Source: Butyricimonas paravirosa (GTDB taxonomy: Bacteria; Bacteroidota; Bacteroidia; Bacteroidales; Marinifilaceae). Taken from it: 64,000 nucleotides of DNA. Shown piece after piece: positions 34,371 through 42,536 of this stretch. Position numbers and translations under genes: made by a program. The notes below the pieces were generated by a model. The model had not been told where the DNA came from. It saw nothing but the letters and a program-made list of their open reading frames with translations, and did not search any database. Within the stretch, counting starts at the first letter, position 1, and the number at the start of each line of letters is the position of its first letter. The DNA lies in assembly GCF_032878955.1 (NCBI RefSeq), contig NZ_CP043839.1, positions 3,844,001 to 3,908,000 on the forward strand. The letters are read 5' to 3'.

Positions 34371-35431
34371 ATTTGAAATTTCATGATAAAAAGATCACGG
34401 GAATATTGACCGTGTTACCTTCCAAAGAAATTTTTTTCGAGGAGGAATTGGAAAATTATAACTTTTCCGTGGCCAAGTCAATGAAATTGAAAATGGCGAT
34501 GGGTTACAACAAGCATCGGGTAGTAGAGGACGGGACTTGTGTGTCAGATTTGTGCGTGCATGGGCTGAATTACCTGTTTGAAAATAATCTGTTGCGCAGG
34601 GAAGATGTGGATGCGTTATTATTGGTCACGCAATCCCCGGATCATTTTATGCCTGCAACGAGTAGTATCATTCAAGGTAAAGTGGGGTTGGGAACGGATA
34701 CTTTTTGCATGGATATAAACCAGGGATGTTGTGGTTTTGTCGTGGGGTTGATTGAGGCGTTTATGTTATTAGAACAGGAAAGTATAAACAAGGTCGTGCT
34801 GTTGAATGCTGACGTGCTGAGCCGAAAGGTGTCAAAGAGAGATCGTAATAGTAACCCGTTAATTGGTGATGCTGCAACGATAACGATCGTGGAGAAGAGC
34901 ATGGAACCTGTTGTTATTCATGGCTTGTTGAAAATGGATGGAACCAATGCTGATGTGTTAATGATTCCAGCTGGTGGTTTTCGATTACCCGCTTCCGATG
35001 ATACACGACAAATGGTTGAAGATGAGGCTGGTAATTTTCGCTCTCAGGATAATCTTGTCATGAAAGGGGATGAGGTGTTTAACTTCGTTCAAAGAGAAGT
35101 GCCTCCTATGATTGAAAATTTGTTGCACGTGGCGGGGAGTTCAAAGGAACGTGTTGACTGGTACATGTTTCACCAACCCAACCGTTTTATGTTGCATAAA
35201 TTGGCGGATAAGTTGGGGGTTCCTCGTGAAAAAATGCCTTCTAATATTGTCGAGAATTTTGGTAATGCCAGTGGTGCCACGATACCAACTAATATAGGGT
35301 TTAATCTCGGGGATCGATTGATGCGGGAGCAGTATGTTTTCTGTTTGGCGGGTTTCGGGGTTGGACTGACCTGGGGAGCCTTGCTTTTGAATATAGGTAA
35401 TTTGAATTTTAATGAAATCATTTATTATTAA
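34367..35431 (+). CDS. Beta-ketoacyl-ACP synthase III-like condensing enzyme
   Basis: 354 aa, FabH/KASIII thiolase fold. Catalytic triad C121 (DINQGCCGFVVGL), H269 (WYMFHQPNRFML) and N300 (ENFGNASGATIP) all present. KASIII enzymes condense an acyl-CoA starter with malonyl-ACP, or in some secondary pathways transfer an acyl group to another acceptor. With dedicated ACPs and SDRs alongside, it should extend or transfer the acyl chain built by this island. Confidence 0.88.
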   Translation: MNLKFHDKKITGILTVLPSKEIFFEEELENYNFSVAKSMKLKMAMGYNKHRVVEDGTCVSDLCVHGLNYLFENNLLRREDVDALLLVTQSPDHFMPATSSIIQGKVGLGTDTFCMDINQGCCGFVVGLIEAFMLLEQESINKVVLLNADVLSRKVSKRDRNSNPLIGDAATITIVEKSMEPVVIHGLLKMDGTNADVLMIPAGGFRLPASDDTRQMVEDEAGNFRSQDNLVMKGDEVFNFVQREVPPMIENLLHVAGSSKERVDWYMFHQPNRFMLHKLADKLGVPREKMPSNIVENFGNASGATIPTNIGFNLGDRLMREQYVFCLAGFGVGLTWGALLLNIGNLNFNEIIYY

Positions 35432-35440
35432 GGAATAGTT

Positions 35441-35647
35441 ATGGAAAATATGTATGAAGAATTAGCTGAATTGCTGGAGGTTGATGAAGTAAAAGATAAT
35501 GAAATTTTGTCAGAGTTCGAGTGTTGGGATTCCTTGACGGTTCTTTCTATTATAGCCTGGGCTTCTGAAAATTATGGAAAGACCCTTTTGGCTAAAGATG
35601 TAAATGGAGTCAAGACAGTGGGAGGACTCGTTGCGTTGTTAAAATGA
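35441..35647 (+). CDS. Acyl carrier protein (second of two)
   Basis: 68 aa, acidic. Phosphopantetheine serine S31 in FECWDSLTVLSIIAWASENY. It differs strongly from the first ACP (34131) in sequence and length, so the two probably serve different steps. A 4-bp overlap (ATGA) joins it to the next gene. Start could also be the ATG at 35450. Confidence 0.85.
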   Translation: MENMYEELAELLEVDEVKDNEILSEFECWDSLTVLSIIAWASENYGKTLLAKDVNGVKTVGGLVALLK

Positions 35648-36408
35648 TGGAATGTAACCCGTTGAATTTGAGAGGACGACGGTATCTGGTTACTGGTGCC
35701 TCCTCTGGTATTGGTAAGGCTACAAGTATTCTTTTGTCTCGTTTGGGTGCGGAGCTTGTTCTCGTGGATTTGAATGTAGATGGATTAAAATGTACTCAAT
35801 CTCTGTGTCCGAATAGTACCTATCTTTTGGATATAAACTTGACAGATTCGGGGGCGATAAAGCAAAAGATCTCCGATATGGTTGTAGATTTCGGGAAGTT
35901 GAATGGATTTGCGCATATTGCCGGACGACCATATATCGCACCGTTGAAAGGAGTAAGTGAAAATGTGTGTACGGAAGTTTACAAGTTGAATACTTATGCT
36001 GCTATTGAATTAGCCAAAATTTTCACCAATCGAAAGGTTTATGCAGGAGAGCATGGTTCTGTTGTTTTGATATCTTCCGTGTACGGGGTTGTGGGATCAG
36101 CTGCAAATGTTGGTTATGCGATGACAAAGTCGGGGATAATCGGGATAACGAAGGCTTTGGCGATGGAGTTCGCTTCTAAAAAAATTAGATTTAATTGTAT
36201 TGCCCCCGGTTTCATTAAGACGCCGATGATGGATGCGAACGTGAATTCTTTTGATCAAGATTATTTGGACACGTTAAATAATTTGCATCCTCTCGGGCTT
36301 GGAGAACCCGATGATATTGCTTTCGCCGTGGCTTATTTATTTTCTGACATGGCTAAATGGGTTACCGGTTCGGTTATGAATGTTGATGGTGGTTTTACGG
36401 CACAATAG
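35644..36408 (+). CDS. Short-chain dehydrogenase/reductase, FabG-like (first)
   Basis: 254 aa. NAD(P)-binding TGASSGIG (17-24), HIAG at 91-94 in place of the usual NNAG, catalytic S145, Y158 and K162 (LISSV, YAMTK), and the C-terminal WVTGSVMNVDGGF. Expected to reduce a 3-ketoacyl-ACP to the 3-hydroxy form. Overlaps acp2 by 4 bp and precedes a second SDR by 2 bp. Confidence 0.87.
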   Translation: MMECNPLNLRGRRYLVTGASSGIGKATSILLSRLGAELVLVDLNVDGLKCTQSLCPNSTYLLDINLTDSGAIKQKISDMVVDFGKLNGFAHIAGRPYIAPLKGVSENVCTEVYKLNTYAAIELAKIFTNRKVYAGEHGSVVLISSVYGVVGSAANVGYAMTKSGIIGITKALAMEFASKKIRFNCIAPGFIKTPMMDANVNSFDQDYLDTLNNLHPLGLGEPDDIAFAVAYLFSDMAKWVTGSVMNVDGGFTAQ

Positions 36409-36410
36409 AT

Positions 36411-37160
36411 ATGGATAATAAAGAGTGGATATTAATTACAGGGGCTTCTTCCGGCATGGGGCGGGAGATGGCAATCCGGTTCTCTTCTGTTTTCCGGGTG
36501 ATTTTGAACGGTCGGGATTTTGAACGTTTGGAAGAGACCCGGCAATTGTGTGAGGATTCGGATAAGCAGCTGATCTGGCAATATGATTTGGGTAACGTGG
36601 AGGAGTTGGAAATGGCTTTTATTGGTTTCTTGGCGGAAAACAACGTGCAAGTAAACTATTTCGTGCATTGTGCCGGTTTCATGAAAGCTTACCCGCTGAA
36701 GATGGTTTCTGCGACTCTTTTCCAAAGCACGTTTAATGTTAACGTTATAGCGGGAGCCTTGATCGTGAAGTCGTTGATGAATCGTAAAGTTAATGCGAGT
36801 GCCTTGAAAAGCGTGGTCTTGATCTCTAGCAATATTAGTAATTTCGGAGCAAAAGCTTTTTCTGTTTACGGGGCTTCCAAGGGTGCGGTGGATTCCTTGA
36901 TGCGTTCGCTTGCCGTGGAACTGGCCCCGAGGGTAAGGGTAAATTCCGTTTTACCTGGAGGGGTTCGGACTGCAATGACAGAACACATGTATCAAGATGA
37001 GAATTTGATTGAACGGATGGCTGCGGATTATCCCTTGGGCCTGGGAGAGGTGAAAGATATTTACATGGCCGTGAAGTTTTTGTTATCAGATGAAGCGAGA
37101 TGGGTAACAGGGCAACAATTTACGGTGGATGGAGGACGAACGATTAATATCACTGGGTGA
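36411..37160 (+). CDS. Short-chain dehydrogenase/reductase, FabG-like (second)
   Basis: 249 aa. ITGASSGMG (9-17), HCAG (86-89), catalytic S140, Y153 and K157 (LISSN, YGASK), and RWVTGQQFTVDGG near the end. A distinct paralogue of the previous SDR, not a recent duplicate. Two reductases with two carrier proteins suggest two different keto substrates or opposite stereochemistry. One-base overlap with the hydrolase gene. Confidence 0.87.
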   Translation: MDNKEWILITGASSGMGREMAIRFSSVFRVILNGRDFERLEETRQLCEDSDKQLIWQYDLGNVEELEMAFIGFLAENNVQVNYFVHCAGFMKAYPLKMVSATLFQSTFNVNVIAGALIVKSLMNRKVNASALKSVVLISSNISNFGAKAFSVYGASKGAVDSLMRSLAVELAPRVRVNSVLPGGVRTAMTEHMYQDENLIERMAADYPLGLGEVKDIYMAVKFLLSDEARWVTGQQFTVDGGRTINITG

Positions 37161-37792
37161 TGGCTTTAGAAATTATTCGGGTTATTAACGAACCCGTTTC
37201 ATCAAATTGTTTTTTGCTTTTTGACCGGGAGGTCAATAACGATTGTTTGGTGGTTGACCCCGGGTGCGAGATCCCGGATGTTCTTGACCGGAAGTTATCA
37301 GAGTTACGTTTGTGCCCAAAGTTTATCGTGTTGACACACGAGCATTTCGATCATGTTTGGGGATGTAACGCCCTCGTGCAAAAATATCATGCGCAAATAA
37401 TTTGTTCGACAATCTGTTCTGAGGCTATTCAAGATGCCAAAAAGAATCATTCCATGTTTTACAATCAAAAGGGATTCGTGTTACCCCCGGCCGATATATG
37501 CGTGGAGGATATTGATTGGACATGGGAGTGGAATGGTAAGCAAATTACCTTTTCCCTTGCAGAGGGACATACAAATGCGGGGATTTACTTTCGAATTGGG
37601 AAGAACTTATTCACGGGGGATACTCTTTTGAAAGATCTGAAAACGGTGACAAAATTATTTTGTGGTTCGAAGGATAAGTTGGTTGTAACTATAGATCAAA
37701 TAAAAAAATTGCAGGGAGAGGGGCTACGTGTTTATCCTGGTCACGGGGATTGTTTTGATCTGGATAGTTATGATCTGAACAAAGCATTTTAA
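37160..37792 (+). CDS. Metallo-beta-lactamase-fold hydrolase
   Basis: 210 aa from ATG 37160, which overlaps the SDR stop. The metal-binding motif THEHFDH (H60, H62, D64, H65) is followed by LAEGHTNAGIYFRIG, FTGDTLL and YPGHGD, as in glyoxalase II-like thiol-ester hydrolases. In this setting it may be an editing or releasing thioesterase for acyl-ACP or acyl-CoA; this is inference. Confidence 0.85.
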   Translation: MALEIIRVINEPVSSNCFLLFDREVNNDCLVVDPGCEIPDVLDRKLSELRLCPKFIVLTHEHFDHVWGCNALVQKYHAQIICSTICSEAIQDAKKNHSMFYNQKGFVLPPADICVEDIDWTWEWNGKQITFSLAEGHTNAGIYFRIGKNLFTGDTLLKDLKTVTKLFCGSKDKLVVTIDQIKKLQGEGLRVYPGHGDCFDLDSYDLNKAF

Positions 37793-37801
37793 AAATCAAG
37801 C

Positions 37802-38470
37802 ATGAAAGACATAAAGAATATTGTAATCTTTGGGACGGGGGCAGTTGCGGCAGAAATAACTTCCCAGCTTGAAGATAGCAGTTGGGGAGAAGAGGCCGGG
37901 ATAAAGATAAAAGGGTATGTTGCTTCAGATGCCGCTGGTTTGCAACATTGGAAAGAATACAAGTATCAAAGTCCTTATTTGGGTGATTTCTTAAATTATG
38001 AAATAAAGGAAGAGGATTATTTTGTTTTGGCTTTAGGAAATTACAAGGTGAAAAGACAGGTTGTTTGTGAAATAAAGAGGCGGGGGGGAAAGTTTATAAC
38101 GTTGGTACACCCGACTGCTATTGTTGCCAAAACGGCATTGATCGGGGAAGGTAATATACTAGATCCTTTCACGATAGTGGGACCTAACGTGAAGTTAGGG
38201 AATTTTAACCTGCTAACATCGCAATCGATTATTAGTCATGACTGTGTCGTTGGAGATTATAATTTTTTCGCGACATCGTTGTTATGTGGATATAATGTGG
38301 TGGGTGATGATAATTATTTCGGAATACGAGGTACTACATTACCGGATATTTCTATCGGGAATAGAAATGTGATTCAGGCTGGAATGATTGTCGATAAAAA
38401 TGTGGAGGACGATTCAACAATTTTCTATCGCTACAAGGAAAAACTATTAGCGATTCCGGATAAAAAATAA
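37802..38470 (+). CDS. NeuD/PglD-family acyltransferase (second)
   Basis: 222 aa. N-terminal Rossmann-like part (KNIVIFGTGAVAAEITSQLE) and hexapeptide beta-helix (LIGEGNILDPFTIVGPNVKLGNFNLL, DCVVGDYNFFATSLLCGYNVVGDDNYFG). H225-like catalytic histidine equivalent lies in ISHDCVVGD. It sits directly before the DegT aminotransferase, the order seen in diacetamido-sugar pathways. It could use the island's acyl thioester in place of acetyl-CoA; unproven. Confidence 0.85.
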   Translation: MKDIKNIVIFGTGAVAAEITSQLEDSSWGEEAGIKIKGYVASDAAGLQHWKEYKYQSPYLGDFLNYEIKEEDYFVLALGNYKVKRQVVCEIKRRGGKFITLVHPTAIVAKTALIGEGNILDPFTIVGPNVKLGNFNLLTSQSIISHDCVVGDYNFFATSLLCGYNVVGDDNYFGIRGTTLPDISIGNRNVIQAGMIVDKNVEDDSTIFYRYKEKLLAIPDKK

Positions 38471-38479
38471 AATTGAAAT

Positions 38480-39640
38480 ATGAAATCACGAATTTGGCTT
38501 TCGTTAGCCCACATGAGCGGGCGGGAGCAGGAATTTATACAAGAGGCGTTTGATACGAATTGGGTGGTCCCCTTGGGGCCGAATGTGAATGCCTTTGAAA
38601 AATCTCTGCGAGATTTTTTAATTGAAAATGGAGAATTGAAAATTGAAAATGAGGGAATGCGGATCGTGGCGTTGAGTGCGGGGACTGCGGCATTACATTT
38701 GGGGTTGATATTACTAGGGGTACAACCGGGAGATGAAGTGATTTGTCAGTCGTTTACTTTTGCGGCATCAGCGAATCCGATCGCTTACTTGGAGGCAACT
38801 CCGGTTTTCGTGGATAGCGAGAAGGAGACGTGGAATATGGACCCGGTGTTGTTGGAGGAGGCGATCAAGGATCGGTTGGAAAAGACGGGGAAGTTACCGA
38901 AGGCGATTATTCCGGTACATTTGTATGGGATGCCTGTGAAGATGGACGAGGTGATGGAGGTGGCGAATCGTTACGGGATTCCGGTGCTAGAGGATTCTGC
39001 GGAAGCGTTGGGGTCGGAGTACAAGGGGCAGAAGTGTGGGACGTTCGGGGAGTACGGGGTTCTGTCATTTAACGGGAACAAGATGATCACGACGTCGGGA
39101 GGTGGTGCCTTGATTTGTCCGAACGAGGAGAAGGCGAAAAGAGCTTTGTTCTATGCCACGCAGGCTAGAGAACAAGCCCCGCATTACCAGCACGAGAAGA
39201 TCGGGTATAATTACCGGATGAGTAATATTTGTGCAGGAATCGGGAGGGGGCAGATGTTCGTGCTGGATGAACACGTTGCCCGGAGACGGGCGATTCATGA
39301 TTTGTACGTGAAATTGCTAGCCGGGGTGAAGGGGGTGAAGGTAATGTGCCAGCCGGAAGGGATGGGTTTTAACTCGAATTACTGGCTGACGTGTATCACG
39401 GTGGAACCGGAAGAGGCGGGTTTCACGAGAGAAGATGTCAGGTTAGCCTTGGACGGGGAGAATATAGAGAGTCGGCCGTTGTGGAAGCCGATGCACTTGC
39501 AGCCGGTGTTCAAGGATGCGCCATTCTATGGTAACGGGACAAGTGAACGTTTGTTCGAGATCGGGTTGTGCTTGCCGTCGGGGCCGACGTTGACGGATGA
39601 GGACGTGGAGAGAGTGGTGAAAGTGATTTACGATTTATGA
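38480..39640 (+). CDS. DegT-family sugar 4-aminotransferase with an in-frame repeat insertion
   Basis: 386 aa PLP enzyme of the PglE type, which aminates a UDP-4-keto-6-deoxy-HexNAc. Features: ALSAGTAALHLGLILLGVQPG, CQSFTFAASANPIAYL, LEDSAEALGS with the PLP aspartate and LSFNGNKMITTSGGG with the Schiff-base lysine. Residues 48-58 (IENGELKIENE, bases 38621-38653) interrupt a normally short loop and are encoded by the same AATTGAAAATTGAAAAT text that fills intergenic spacers elsewhere in the window. The frame is kept, so the enzyme may still work. Last gene of the locus. Confidence 0.9.
   Translation: MKSRIWLSLAHMSGREQEFIQEAFDTNWVVPLGPNVNAFEKSLRDFLIENGELKIENEGMRIVALSAGTAALHLGLILLGVQPGDEVICQSFTFAASANPIAYLEATPVFVDSEKETWNMDPVLLEEAIKDRLEKTGKLPKAIIPVHLYGMPVKMDEVMEVANRYGIPVLEDSAEALGSEYKGQKCGTFGEYGVLSFNGNKMITTSGGGALICPNEEKAKRALFYATQAREQAPHYQHEKIGYNYRMSNICAGIGRGQMFVLDEHVARRRAIHDLYVKLLAGVKGVKVMCQPEGMGFNSNYWLTCITVEPEEAGFTREDVRLALDGENIESRPLWKPMHLQPVFKDAPFYGNGTSERLFEIGLCLPSGPTLTDEDVERVVKVIYDL
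38621..38653. repeat. Spacer-type AT repeat inside a coding sequence
   Basis: 33 bp of ATTGAAAATGGAGAATTGAA-type text, an exact multiple of three. Closely similar runs occur between genes at 50451-50490, 50565-50592 and 59978-60003 (some on the opposite strand). Confidence 0.7.
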
Positions 39641-39756
39641 TTTTAAATTTTAGATTGAAGGATTGAAAGATTGATAATTTTGGATTGAATGGTTGAGAGA
39701 TTTGAGGGGGTATGATGATGTGATTTCCTGATTCCGATTTTTAAATTAAGAATATG

Positions 39757-39785
39757 TCCCGGGTAATAACGCCCGGGATTTTTTA
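39757..39785 (+). terminator. Intrinsic terminator of the capsule operon
   Basis: TCCCGGG (39757-39763) and CCCGGGA (39772-39778) form a strong stem with an 8-nt loop followed by TTTTTTATT. It lies 117 bp after the last capsule gene. Confidence 0.88.
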
Positions 39786-39805
39786 TTATTTTAAATTTAA
39801 AAACT

Positions 39806-40421
39806 ATGACAGAATTGTTTAAGACGAGGTTCTTAGCATTATTGGCAGGAGAATCGCAGGAGGAAATTACGAAAGAATGTTTAGAGGAAGAATTAGGAAA
39901 ATTTGTTGAAGAGGTTGCGGGACTATGCGACTCGGGGGGTGATTATTTGGCGACGTGTCGGACGTTGAATTACACGAAAGCTCGATTGCAGGTGTTATCG
40001 GAGATGTATAGGGACTGTGATGGAGTGGGGGAAAAAAGGTGCGTGGCGGTTATGTTTTATCGGGCGAGGATTGCAAGTGGTTGAGGACGAGTGGCGGCTT
40101 TTTCATGAGAGGATGGATAATCCGGCGAGGTTCCTGAAAAATAAGGAGAAGAAGGTGTTGGTCTATTGGAAGACGGAAAATGTACAGACGAAGGTGATGG
40201 AATTGTTGATTGGTTTCGAGGCTCTTGAAGAATTTTATTCTCCGACTGGAAAGTTGTTGGAGTTTTGCGAGTTGGTGGCCATTGCAGAGCAGGTTTTGGG
40301 GATCCAGATCAAAAATTATCGGCAGTTGAAAAGCAGGGTATTGAAACGGTATAAGGAGGAGACGGTTTTGGATCAATTGGAGAGGTTGATTGAGAAATTG
40401 AGGGTACAGGTTTACAAGTAG
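39806..40421 (+). pseudogene. RteC-like gene broken by a +1 frameshift
   Basis: Two overlapping frames (39806-40084 and 40017-40421) together give about 204 aa. The C-terminal part (VLVYWKTENVQTKVMELLIGFEALEEF ... AEQVLGIQIKNYRQLKSRVLKRYKEETVLDQLE, abbreviated) follows the pattern of the RteC family of Bacteroidota regulators. The frames join at GGGGG-AAAAAA (40027-40037); deletion of one base there restores a single frame. It is either a true pseudogene, a phase-variable homopolymer or a sequencing error. RteC homology is from pattern memory and moderate. Confidence 0.65.
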
Positions 40422-40470
40422 ATTAAAATTTAGAGTTTAGAATCTAGAGTAAAAAGTTGGTAAGATTTTA

Positions 40471-40509
40471 GGGTAGTAGGAGTTTAAAACACTTTTGCTA
40501 CCCTTTTTT
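40471..40509 (+). terminator. Intrinsic terminator
   Basis: GGGTAGTAGGAGT...ACTTTTGCTACCC with GGGTAG/CTACCC closing the stem, followed by TTTTTT at 40504-40509. Ends the RteC-like unit. Confidence 0.82.
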
Positions 40510-40689
40510 GTTGTCTTGAAAGTGGGGGGATGAGTACTTTTTTGAATGCTGGTAATCATTGGGTTGGGATTATTTTGTTTGACGGAACCGTGGCGTATAC
40601 CAAGCGGGGAGTTGAAGTGTTGTAATATTGCATTTGGAAATCAACGAGAGTTGATGAGATAAAAATAGTATTCATTTAAAAAAAGAATT

Positions 40690-41313
40690 ATGGCTTTAGT
40701 TCGTAATGAATTTGGAATAAGGGGGCGAGTCGGAAATGTCGTTTTCTGCAAGCTGAACGGGAAGTCTTATATGAGGAGTTTGCCGGATAGAATTGATCCT
40801 AACACGCCGAAACAACAGGAAGTGAGATCTCGTTTCCGGGTGGTCGTGCGTTTTTACAAGAAGATAAAGGAGACTCCTTTGAAGGGTATTCTGGCTCTTT
40901 CGGCTGACAAGATCTGTAGTAGTGGGTATGCGCTTTTTATGAAAAAGAATTTGAAGGCGTTTCGGGCAAACGGAAAGATCGGTGATTTTTCGCAATTGCA
41001 TTTTTCTGCCGGGAAGCGACAACAGGCGTATAATCTGCAGGGGAGAATGGATGATCAAGGAATGGTCACGCTGGATTGGGAGAATGACGAGGAGGCGTAC
41101 AATTTTGAGGCGGCAGATCGTTTGAAGGTTATAGTGCTTCCGTCGAATCGTTCATTTAGCCCGAAGTTGTTGGAGGGATTGGAGGTATTGCGGGCGGCAG
41201 AAAAGGCTACTTTCCCGTTAGAGCGTGGCAAGGAGGTGAAGATACATTTGTATTGTTTTTTCGAGTCCCCGGATGGGAAGCGATTCTCGAATTCGCAGTA
41301 TATTAAATTGTGA
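40690..41313 (+). CDS. DUF6266-like protein (first)
   Basis: 207 aa, no signal peptide or membrane helix. The N-terminus GIRGRVGNVVFCKLNGKSYMRSLP followed by TPKQQEVRSRFRVVVRFYK matches the pattern of the DUF6266 family found in Bacteroidota. The C-terminus ends in RFSNSQYIKL, similar to the paralogue at 42537 (DSRYLTV). Function unknown. It begins a small module with a holin-like protein and an amidase. Confidence 0.75.
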   Translation: MALVRNEFGIRGRVGNVVFCKLNGKSYMRSLPDRIDPNTPKQQEVRSRFRVVVRFYKKIKETPLKGILALSADKICSSGYALFMKKNLKAFRANGKIGDFSQLHFSAGKRQQAYNLQGRMDDQGMVTLDWENDEEAYNFEAADRLKVIVLPSNRSFSPKLLEGLEVLRAAEKATFPLERGKEVKIHLYCFFESPDGKRFSNSQYIKL

Positions 41314-41320
41314 ACGGGGA

Positions 41321-41695
41321 ATGAAACCGATAAGTGGAATTGTTAATTCGATCAGCGAGTTGATTGGTCAATTAACACTCCCTGCGAGGGAGAAAAAAGA
41401 GCTGGAAACCGGGTTATTGAAATTGATTCAGGAATTGGAACGGGAATTAGCACAGGCGAGAGCGGTCACGGTACAGGAGGAAGTGAGGGGGAATTGGTTG
41501 CAGCGATCGTGGCGGCCGCTGGTGATGTTGACATTTGTCAGTGTTATTTTGATCGGGACTTTTACTAGTTTACCGATTCCGGATGAAACTTCGCGGTTCT
41601 GGGATTTATTGGAGATCGGGTTGGGTGGGTACGTGGTGGGGAGAAGTGGGGAAAAAATGGCAGAGGCCATTTTTAAGATAAAAGGTAAAAACTAA
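41321..41695 (+). CDS. Holin-like membrane protein (3TM type)
   Basis: 124 aa from ATG 41321; a longer frame from 41273 overlaps the upstream gene and is unlikely. A coiled N-terminal part (about 15-50, LPAREKKELETGLLKLIQEL) leads to RGNWLQRSWRPLVMLTFVSVILIG, which is characteristic of the 3TM holin family of phages and gene-transfer agents, then a second hydrophobic segment (LLEIGLGGYVVG). Holins permeabilise the inner membrane; the amidase gene follows by 19 bp. Confidence 0.75.
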   Translation: MKPISGIVNSISELIGQLTLPAREKKELETGLLKLIQELERELAQARAVTVQEEVRGNWLQRSWRPLVMLTFVSVILIGTFTSLPIPDETSRFWDLLEIGLGGYVVGRSGEKMAEAIFKIKGKN

Positions 41696-41714
41696 TCAAT
41701 TTAAATTTTTTGTT

Positions 41715-42320
41715 ATGGAGGTATTTTCAAGTTCTAATTCACCATTTTCAATTGTAAACCATCGTTTGGTGGGTGGTGGGGTAATTCATGTTGTGTGTGA
41801 GAAGAATAGGCGAGGATTGGGAGAGCCGGATATGATTATTTTGCATTACACGGGAGGTACTAGTGCCATGTCTTCGGCAAAATTCTTGGCCAGGTCGGAT
41901 GTGAAGGCGTCGGCTCACGTGGTGATCGGGCGGGATGGGCAGGTGATACAATTGGTGCCGTTTAATATCGAGGCTTGGCACGCAGGGAAGAGTAGTTACG
42001 GGGGAAGGAGTGAGCTGAATCATTATTCAATTGGGATTGAGCTGGATAACCTGGGACAGTTGCGACTGGAAGAGGGAAAGTTCGTGGCGGAGTGTGGTCG
42101 GGAAGTTCCCGTGAAGGAGGTGTACACGGAAGATTCGGGTGAAGTGCCAACATATTGGCATGATTACACGGACGTGCAGATGCGGGTGTTGAACGAGGTG
42201 TGTGGTTTGCTGGTGGATACTTATCCTATCAGGGATATCGTGGGGCATTCGGACGTGACATCGAGAAAGGTGGATCCGGGACCGGCATTGAGGGTGGCGG
42301 ACTGGATTCGGTATTATTGA
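41715..42320 (+). CDS. N-acetylmuramoyl-L-alanine amidase (Amidase_2/PGRP fold)
   Basis: 201 aa. Cleaves the amide bond between MurNAc and L-Ala of peptidoglycan. Zinc-site motifs: IILHYTGGTS (first His), YSIGIELDN, and GHSDVTSRKVDPGPAL with the second His and the metal-binding Asp. SAHVVIGRDGQVIQLVPFN is the conserved core. No signal peptide, so release would need the holin-like protein or lysis. In Bacteroides, similar amidases with small membrane proteins lie close to capsule loci. Confidence 0.87.
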   Translation: MEVFSSSNSPFSIVNHRLVGGGVIHVVCEKNRRGLGEPDMIILHYTGGTSAMSSAKFLARSDVKASAHVVIGRDGQVIQLVPFNIEAWHAGKSSYGGRSELNHYSIGIELDNLGQLRLEEGKFVAECGREVPVKEVYTEDSGEVPTYWHDYTDVQMRVLNEVCGLLVDTYPIRDIVGHSDVTSRKVDPGPALRVADWIRYY

Positions 42321-42345
42321 TTTTAGATTTTAAATTTTAGATTGG

Positions 42346-42431
42346 AACTCCCTCCCCCCTTCGGGGTACTCCCTCTATAAACAGAGGGAGAGTTGGATTA
42401 CTCGTTGTTTTGGGGAAGCTTTTCATTCTAA
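42346..42431. repeat. GTTTATAGAGG-family hairpin module
   Basis: CTCCCTCTATAAACAGAGGG stem-loop (42369-42390) preceded by CCCTCCCCCCTTCGGGG and followed by a conserved tail GGATTACTCGTTGTTTTGGG-AAGC...TTTCATTCTA. Nearly the same text occurs at 53616-53700. AT-rich TTTTAGATTTTAAATT tracts flank it on both sides. Confidence 0.8.
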
Positions 42432-42536
42432 CTTTTAAATTTTACATTTTAAATTCCATTCTTCGTGTAGGGCCCATGCGGGGAGTGCGGGATTATTTTA
42501 AATTTTCTGATTTATTCATTTTTAAATTTTAATGTT

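Noticed and set aside
37157..37792. GTG start for the metallo-hydrolase and TTG start at 33325 for the GNAT protein
   Set aside because: Each is directly followed by an ATG that overlaps the upstream stop codon, a more usual coupled start.
40017..40084. Programmed -1 ribosomal frameshift at G5A6
   Set aside because: Joining the two frames needs a +1 shift, not -1, and no slippery heptamer in the zero frame or downstream pseudoknot is evident.
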